64,000 bases of DNA, taken from contig NZ_BMKE01000009.1 of the NCBI RefSeq assembly GCF_014643915.1, positions 55,948 through 119,947 of the forward strand, given 5' to 3'. The position numbers and the translations under genes were made by a program. Below, in pieces: positions 63,239 through 64,000 of the stretch; the first letter of the stretch is position 1; every line of letters starts with the position of its first letter. Below the pieces are notes generated by a model. The model saw only the letters and a list, made by a program, of their open reading frames with translations, ran no database searches and was not told the origin of the DNA. Origin of the DNA: Oceanisphaera marina (lineage in GTDB: Bacteria > Pseudomonadota > Gammaproteobacteria > Enterobacterales > Aeromonadaceae).

Positions 63239-63913
63239 ATGGGAGAGTTATCAAGGGAAATTGGTGAAAAAGGTGAAAAATTAGTTTCGGAGCTCCTCTC
63301 TGTTATAGGATGGAAAGACTTCCAAGATGATGAGTCTATTAACTGCCATGCCCCATCGGAGCATAAGCGCCCTAGTGCCATCAAAGACAGAACGACACAT
63401 GGTATAGACATTTTCTATTCATCAAGATCTCAGCTACAAGACTTCACTCTTGAAAACATCATCTTATCTGTAAAGTATACATCAAATCCCTACCCAGCTA
63501 ATCCATCAACAAAATTTAAAGAACATTTAAAAGATTTAGCTCAGACTATTGAGTGCTTTATGAAGTCAGATCTTAGAGCACAGAATAATGAAGACTATGA
63601 AATGTCTGGGATTAGTAGAGCTAATGATACTGGTGTTCTTTTTTGGTTATCAGATCATAAAGATTCTGATCAAGATGTTGTTAGTAAAATATATAACATT
63701 AATCTTGATAAAGAACTTAAGTTTTCAACAGTTCATGTTGTTGACAATAGTAGAGCGGCATTTATTTATAACTCTATAAGCTATATTCGTCATAACTTTA
63801 CAGAGTATGATTATTATTTTCATTATGCGTTTAGTTCATCAAACTATAAAGATCCAGACCTTGAAAAATATGGGAATTTATTCCCTGTGGAGTATCTAAG
63901 CAGTACGGCATAA
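63239..63913 (+). CDS. Putative PD-(D/E)xK nuclease, possibly GapS4a-like
   Basis: A 224-residue protein encoded in AT-rich sequence quite unlike the preceding genes. The N-terminus GELSREIGEKGEKLVSELLSVIGW (Glu), then THGIDIFYSS (Asp) and NIILSVKYTS (Lys) fit the E...D...(V)K order of restriction-endonuclease-like folds. A helical and strand-rich C-terminal part follows. The overall look recalls GapS4a of the two-gene GAPS4 anti-phage system, but I am not sure. GAGGGTACGCATGGG supplies a ribosome-binding site. Another open frame begins 49 bases downstream at the window edge. Confidence 0.6.
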   Translation: MGELSREIGEKGEKLVSELLSVIGWKDFQDDESINCHAPSEHKRPSAIKDRTTHGIDIFYSSRSQLQDFTLENIILSVKYTSNPYPANPSTKFKEHLKDLAQTIECFMKSDLRAQNNEDYEMSGISRANDTGVLFWLSDHKDSDQDVVSKIYNINLDKELKFSTVHVVDNSRAAFIYNSISYIRHNFTEYDYYFHYAFSSSNYKDPDLEKYGNLFPVEYLSSTA

Positions 63914-63962
63914 CCCATGTGGATCTATAATTTCTACATATAGCTACATTCGGGAGCCTGCC

Positions 63963-64000
63963 ATGAAACGGAACTTGTTAGGTCAGTCACTCACGGCCGA
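63963..64000 (+). CDS. Start of a further gene, truncated by the window end
   Basis: ATG 63,963 with GGGAG six bases upstream begins MKRNLLGQSLTA, open to the last base. Too short to identify. If the preceding gene is GapS4a-like, a partner gene would be expected here. Confidence 0.4.
   Translation, partial: MKRNLLGQSLTA

Overview
The window looks like the chromosome of a marine or brackish gammaproteobacterium close to the Aeromonadaceae/Oceanimonas-Oceanisphaera group. This is inferred from protein content and gene order (gmk-rpoZ-spoT, prlC/rsmJ/gor, anmK-murQ, acuI-type oxidoreductase, yeiR-type GTPase), not from a marker gene. The core sequence is visibly GC-rich. Two stretches are clearly lower in GC: the island at about 228-24,669 and the right edge from about 62,850.

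Region 1 (1-24,693) is an integrated genomic island in the 3' end of yicC. A tyrosine integrase sits just inside the left end. The last seven yicC codons occur at both ends, encoding the same peptide EQIQNIE but with different wobble bases. Repeated TGGTGGGCAG motifs lie near both ends and look like integrase arm sites. Cargo from left to right: a small membrane protein; a HipBA module bracketed by two ~107-bp direct repeats; a HigBA toxin-antitoxin pair; an internally deleted remnant of a TOTE-type primase-helicase; an unrecognised ORF; and a tightly overlapping minus-strand operon (HTH regulator, hsdM, DUF1016 nuclease-like gene, hsdS, two DUF262 genes, hsdR, YgjP-like metallopeptidase). The right side has a DUF927 helicase/primase-like gene with an AlpA-type regulator, an HTH gene with its own operator, orphan palindromes and a second HipBA pair. 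The island is best read as a mobilisable defence island.

Region 2 (24,700-53,700) is core chromosome: an LTA-synthase-like phosphoglycerol transferase; a SWIM-SNF2 helicase facing a large unrecognised protein; a family-32 glycosyltransferase; gmk, rpoZ and spoT; an exported lysophospholipase-like hydrolase; a small lipoprotein; anmK and murQ (anhydro-MurNAc recycling); assorted enzymes; a voltage-sensor-type K+ channel; a universal stress protein; a LysR regulator; an EamA transporter preceded by a terminator-bearing structured RNA candidate; an AcuI/YhdH reductase; a YeiR-type metal GTPase; a chemoreceptor; a metallo-beta-lactamase-fold hydrolase; and dps.

Region 3 (53,700-64,000) begins with about 700 bases without a gene. 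They hold two inverted modules with the same predicted fold and compensatory base changes; a third, shortened copy lies at 62,893-62,984. I rate this structured repeat family as the most unusual signal in the window. It is followed by rsmJ, prlC, gor, an RDD protein, a DUF2868/DUF3482 membrane-GTPase pair ending in a 7-bp tandem repeat, and an AT-rich putative PD-(D/E)xK nuclease gene that may open another defence locus.

Many intergenic gaps in the core carry degenerate, partly palindromic repeats built from similar words (for example AAGCGGTCAG and GCTTACGGCT), apparently a genome-wide family. No rRNA, tRNA, CRISPR array or complete insertion sequence was seen.
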